Both the position numbers and the translations under genes were made by a program. A DNA stretch of 7,160 bases from an uncultured Bacteroidales bacterium (lineage in GTDB: Bacteria > Bacteroidota > Bacteroidia > Bacteroidales > Paludibacteraceae), in the NCBI GenBank assembly GCA_903929065.1, contig CAIYTJ010000154.1, positions 1 to 7,160 of the forward strand, in the 5' to 3' direction. Below are positions 5,044 through 7,160 of this stretch, one piece after another. Every line of letters starts with the position of its first letter. Position 1 is the first letter of the stretch. The notes under the pieces were generated by a model. It searched no databases. It saw only the letters and a list, made by a program, of their open reading frames with translations, and had not been told where the DNA came from.

Positions 5044-5799
5044 TTAGTTTTGCTTTTCATTAATCAAATCTTTATCTTCTGCTTCTAATCCCCATTTTGA
5101 TACTATTAAATAACCGTCTTTTACGGGTTGTAATACTATCGGGTCAGGGAGATTTAATTCAAGTTTATATCCATCTTCAATACGCATATTTTTAGTATCA
5201 AAGTCCTTTACTGATGCACAAATGGTAAATGCGGGGAGTGTAATGTGATATTTTTCTTCTGTCGGTCTTTGTACAAAACTCCATCCCCAATTACCACGTT
5301 CGTGATGACCCCATATAATACCACTTTCATATGGCTGATTAAAGTTTGTTATTTTAAGATAATCATCTTCTCTTAATTTAAACGATTCTATTTCTGCTAA
5401 ATTCTTTTCGGGGACATCGGAAATATAATACTTTACTTCACCACACAATAAACCATACTTTTGACAAATTTCTTTAACCTTACCTTCGGTTATGAATTTG
5501 TTGTTTGGGTAATGGAGTTGGTAATATTCAATCTGTTTTGCCAAATATTCATTCTTTTCTTTTTGGGTAATTATTTCAGTAGCCTCTACTGCTTTTTTTG
5601 CTGAAACAAAACCGATTTCTTTCAGCCGTTTACCTTTATCAATATCATAACTACCTGATAAGATAGCTTTGGCATCATTTAAAAGTTTTTCACTTGCAGT
5701 ATCAAATGATTCATGAATTTCTGCAATTATTACTTGTGTGTCTTTTGTGGGTTCAAATGATTGTTTAACCACTTGTTTAACCCTTTTGAAATTGAACAT
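5044..5799 (-). CDS. Hypothetical protein, last gene of the minus-strand operon
   Basis: A 251-residue soluble protein without signal peptide or membrane helix. Residues 1-95 are mostly helical (IAEIHESFDTASEKLLNDAK). A central part includes KFITEGKVKEICQKYGLL and DVPEKNLAEIESF (about 101-140). A Trp- and His-containing stretch follows at 162-175 (IWGHHERGNWGWSF), and the C-terminus carries LPDPIVLQPVKDGYLIVSKW (217-236). From memory this resembles unassigned proteins common in Bacteroidota phages, particularly the 'PIVLQPV..GYLIV..WG' ending; I know no established function. It is separated from the gene before by 28 bases of A-rich leader and faces the endolysin gene tail to tail. Confidence 0.8.
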   Translation of the reverse strand: MFNFKRVKQVVKQSFEPTKDTQVIIAEIHESFDTASEKLLNDAKAILSGSYDIDKGKRLKEIGFVSAKKAVEATEIITQKEKNEYLAKQIEYYQLHYPNNKFITEGKVKEICQKYGLLCGEVKYYISDVPEKNLAEIESFKLREDDYLKITNFNQPYESGIIWGHHERGNWGWSFVQRPTEEKYHITLPAFTICASVKDFDTKNMRIEDGYKLELNLPDPIVLQPVKDGYLIVSKWGLEAEDKDLINEKQN

Positions 5800-5827
5800 A
5801 ATTTTATTTGTTTTTAAAGTTTAATAA

Positions 5828-6142
5828 TTAGTTTAGTACTTCGTTATCCTGTTTTTCACTTTCATTAACTACAGGTTCATTTAATTCGTGTATTTCATTT
5901 TCGCTGATAGAGATATACCATGTAGTGCCATCATCTTCACTAATATTAAGGGTATTGCCATCAGTTACCATTTTCAAATGATTATATAAGGCTTCATACA
6001 ATGCTTTACGGGCTAAAATATATGAAGCAATTACTTCGTTATTGATGTTTACCTTACTTGAATTATGGGCTGCAACAATCTTTACAATTTGCTCTAAATC
6101 GTTGCCATCTTTTCTTACTCGGATACTTAGTTCTGTTTTCAT
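5828..6142 (-). CDS. Hypothetical protein, 104 residues
   Basis: A small acidic protein. It opens with a beta-like stretch (MKTELSIRVRKDGNDLEQIV), has a helical centre (VIASYILARKALYEALYNHL), then NISEDDGTTWYISISE and an acidic Glu/Asn-rich tail. No signal peptide or membrane helix. It lies 32 bases after the preceding gene and 28 before the next, in the same direction, so it is probably in one transcript with both. The leader is the A-rich type seen at the other genes. No family recognised. Confidence 0.75.
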   Translation of the reverse strand: MKTELSIRVRKDGNDLEQIVKIVAAHNSSKVNINNEVIASYILARKALYEALYNHLKMVTDGNTLNISEDDGTTWYISISENEIHELNEPVVNESEKQDNEVLN

Positions 6143-6174
6143 GATTTTTTTTATTTTTATGGTTATTTAATTTG

Positions 6175-6393
6175 TTACACTTGTTGACTATTAGGACTTT
6201 CTCCCTTTGGAAACAGTCCGGCGTGAGTTAATATTCCCTTGTGAGTTAATGGAAATATCTGTTGAAAGTTTTTATCGGGTATTTGATTGCCATTTAATAG
6301 CCAATAGCCTTTATTTTGCTTACCTGAAAATACAAAGGTTGTTTTATGTCTTATATCCTTATTGTGAAGGAAGCGTTCTATTGTTAAGGTCAT
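6175..6393 (-). CDS. Hypothetical protein, 72 residues
   Basis: Starts one base after the stop of the gene before it (that stop is 6395-6397, this ATG is 6391-6393), consistent with coupled translation. The protein is basic and His-rich at the front (ERFLHNKDIRHKTTFVFSGK), then has NKGYWLLNGNQIPDKNFQQI and a polar end. No membrane helix or signal peptide. A longer frame on the other strand overlaps it, but operon context and coding character favour this one. Function unknown. Confidence 0.65.
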   Translation of the reverse strand: MTLTIERFLHNKDIRHKTTFVFSGKQNKGYWLLNGNQIPDKNFQQIFPLTHKGILTHAGLFPKGESPNSQQV

Positions 6394-6394
6394 A

Positions 6395-6604
6395 TTACGC
6401 TGTTTTTAGGTCATTTAATGGGTTTTCTTCTCTGTCAGGCATCAAGGTTATTCCTTTGTACAAACCTCGCAGCGTTGCTATTGTAATGATGTCCTGTGCC
6501 ATTTCAAACATTTCATCATCACTTTGTATTGCATGGGCTAATTCACCTACCAATATCCATTTCTCCATTGGGTTAAGTTTCTCAAACTTTTTACATAGTG
6601 CCAT
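6395..6604 (-). CDS. Hypothetical protein, 69 residues
   Basis: A compact, mainly helical acidic protein whose core reads NPMEKWILVGELAHAIQSDD followed by EMFEMAQDIITIATLRGL and a polar end. It has no membrane helix. Its start lies 17 bases after the stop of the gene before, and its stop lies one base before the next start. I have an impression of similar short proteins in Bacteroidota phages but cannot name a family or function. Confidence 0.7.
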   Translation of the reverse strand: MALCKKFEKLNPMEKWILVGELAHAIQSDDEMFEMAQDIITIATLRGLYKGITLMPDREENPLNDLKTA

Positions 6605-6621
6605 AGCTGTATAGTTTTTAT

Positions 6622-6915
6622 TTATTTAATAATGTTATTTGCTTTCCAATTATTGTATTTTTTGATTGCTGACTTATTGTTAGCAGCAATACATTTAAAG
6701 ACTACATCAACTCTTAACATAGGATTATATTCACCTTCCATTCTTACAAATCCACCATCTTCGTTAAAAGAATATTCTGCACATCCTTTTGGTATTGGTG
6801 GTTGCTTTGGTGTAGTACTTATACCTTCAATATCATTGCTGTAATCTGGTACAGTTCCACCACCCATAATTGCCATTGCAGCTAACATCCCTAAGTATTT
6901 ATTCATTTTTGACAT
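6622..6915 (-). CDS. Small protein with hydrophobic N-terminus, first gene of the minus-strand operon
   Basis: A 97-residue protein starting at 6915; a second ATG at 6906 (MNKYLGMLAAMAIMGGG) is an equally good start. Residues 7-20 are hydrophobic and Gly/Met/Ala-rich but short for a membrane helix. Next come an acidic linker and a Pro-rich segment (TTPKQPPIPKG). The remainder contains CAEYSFNEDGGFVRMEG and VDVVFKCIAANNKSAIKKY, with Cys45 and Cys75, and is rich in Lys and Asn at the end. The first part could be a weak export signal or a virion-assembly segment. No function recognised. The operon promoter should lie at about 6916-6971, but no clear Bacteroidota promoter was found there. Confidence 0.75.
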   Translation of the reverse strand: MSKMNKYLGMLAAMAIMGGGTVPDYSNDIEGISTTPKQPPIPKGCAEYSFNEDGGFVRMEGEYNPMLRVDVVFKCIAANNKSAIKKYNNWKANNIIK

Positions 6916-6971
6916 AACAGTAAGTTTTTAATTCGTTTTCAATTCAAGTTTTTAGGTAAATAACCGCAACT

Positions 6972-7059
6972 ACACATAACACGGGTTTGGCAAAATGGCT
7001 TTCCGACACACAAGCCAACGCACAAAAGCCACTTCGCCAAGCCCGATAACGTTATGTGT
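6972..7059. repeat. Long imperfect inverted repeat, integron attC-like in form
   Basis: The left arm at 6972-7002 pairs with the right arm at 7025-7059. ACACATAAC pairs 9/9 with GTTATGTGT, then a block of 21 bases (CGGGTTTGGC, then about AAAATGGCTTT) pairs 18/21. The right arm carries about 4 extra bases, and the central loop holds ACACAAGCCAACGCAC. The right end contains the 10-bp palindrome ATAACGTTAT (7046-7055). The AAC...GTT ends and unpaired bases in a long stem recall integron attC sites, but the end boxes do not match the RYYYAAC / GTTRRRY consensus. From memory, similar repeats occur between genes in Bacteroidota chromosomes. Nothing recognisable follows in 7060-7160. Confidence 0.6.
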
Positions 7060-7160
7060 CATATTGCCCCTTGCCACACATCCGTTCATTAATTGGCTGG
7101 ACGTTCCGAATTTCAGCTTAAATGCCATCTTCTTTTGGCTGAAACCCCTCAATGGTAATA

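Noticed and set aside
6207..6614. 135-residue plus-strand open frame
   Set aside because: It is antisense to two well-spaced minus-strand genes (6175-6393 and 6395-6604) that fit the operon. Its Ser/Leu/Tyr-rich composition looks like a reverse-strand shadow.
6632..6844. 70-residue plus-strand frame
   Set aside because: Antisense shadow of the 6622-6915 gene.
6970..7152. 60-residue minus-strand open frame upstream of the five-gene operon
   Set aside because: It runs through both arms of the inverted repeat at 6972-7059, so its sequence is explained by that structure. It has no protein-like composition or family resemblance.

Overview
The window is AT-rich and looks like a stretch of a Bacteroidota phage or prophage, or a metagenomic relative. 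The best evidence is the first gene. It carries an 'STTKG...P.MT...PATGLQVYNSD' segment that I recognise, from memory, as typical of Bacteroidota phage fibre and surface proteins. Gene starts lack Shine-Dalgarno motifs and sit behind A-rich leaders, and the lipoprotein signals are short with a Cys near residue 17. There is no rRNA, tRNA, CRISPR array, integrase or transposase in the window.

Layout. (1) 1-903 (+): C-terminal 300 codons of a tail-fibre-like protein whose start lies outside the window. (2) 910-1185 (+): a short reading frame interrupted by one in-frame TAG. (3) 1223-2092 (+): four tightly packed or overlapping small genes. They encode a coiled-coil protein with a C-terminal membrane anchor, an N-anchored coiled-coil protein, a 60-residue soluble protein and a two-helix holin candidate. 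(4) 2212-3570: a segment bounded by matching inverted repeats (12 bp and 18 bp perfect blocks, plus a weaker third). It carries a 59-residue lipoprotein with a TTG start and, convergent with it, a secreted trypsin-like serine protease. (5) 3736-4948 (+): a lipoprotein with a C-terminal membrane helix (unimolecular spanin architecture), a 51-residue gene coupled on both sides by ATGA overlaps, and a CHAP-type endolysin. (6) 5044-6915 (-): five closely spaced small genes of unknown function facing the lysis operon. (7) 6916-7160: non-coding, with a strong long imperfect inverted repeat at 6972-7059.

The plus-strand genes read as the end of a structural module followed by lysis: holin for the inner membrane, CHAP endolysin for peptidoglycan, and the spanin-like lipoprotein for the outer membrane. 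The inverted-repeat cassette splits this lysis set between holin and spanin. It looks like an inserted accessory ('moron') unit acting at the envelope, and it is the most interesting part of the window. All family assignments rest on motifs and topology read by eye, with no database search.
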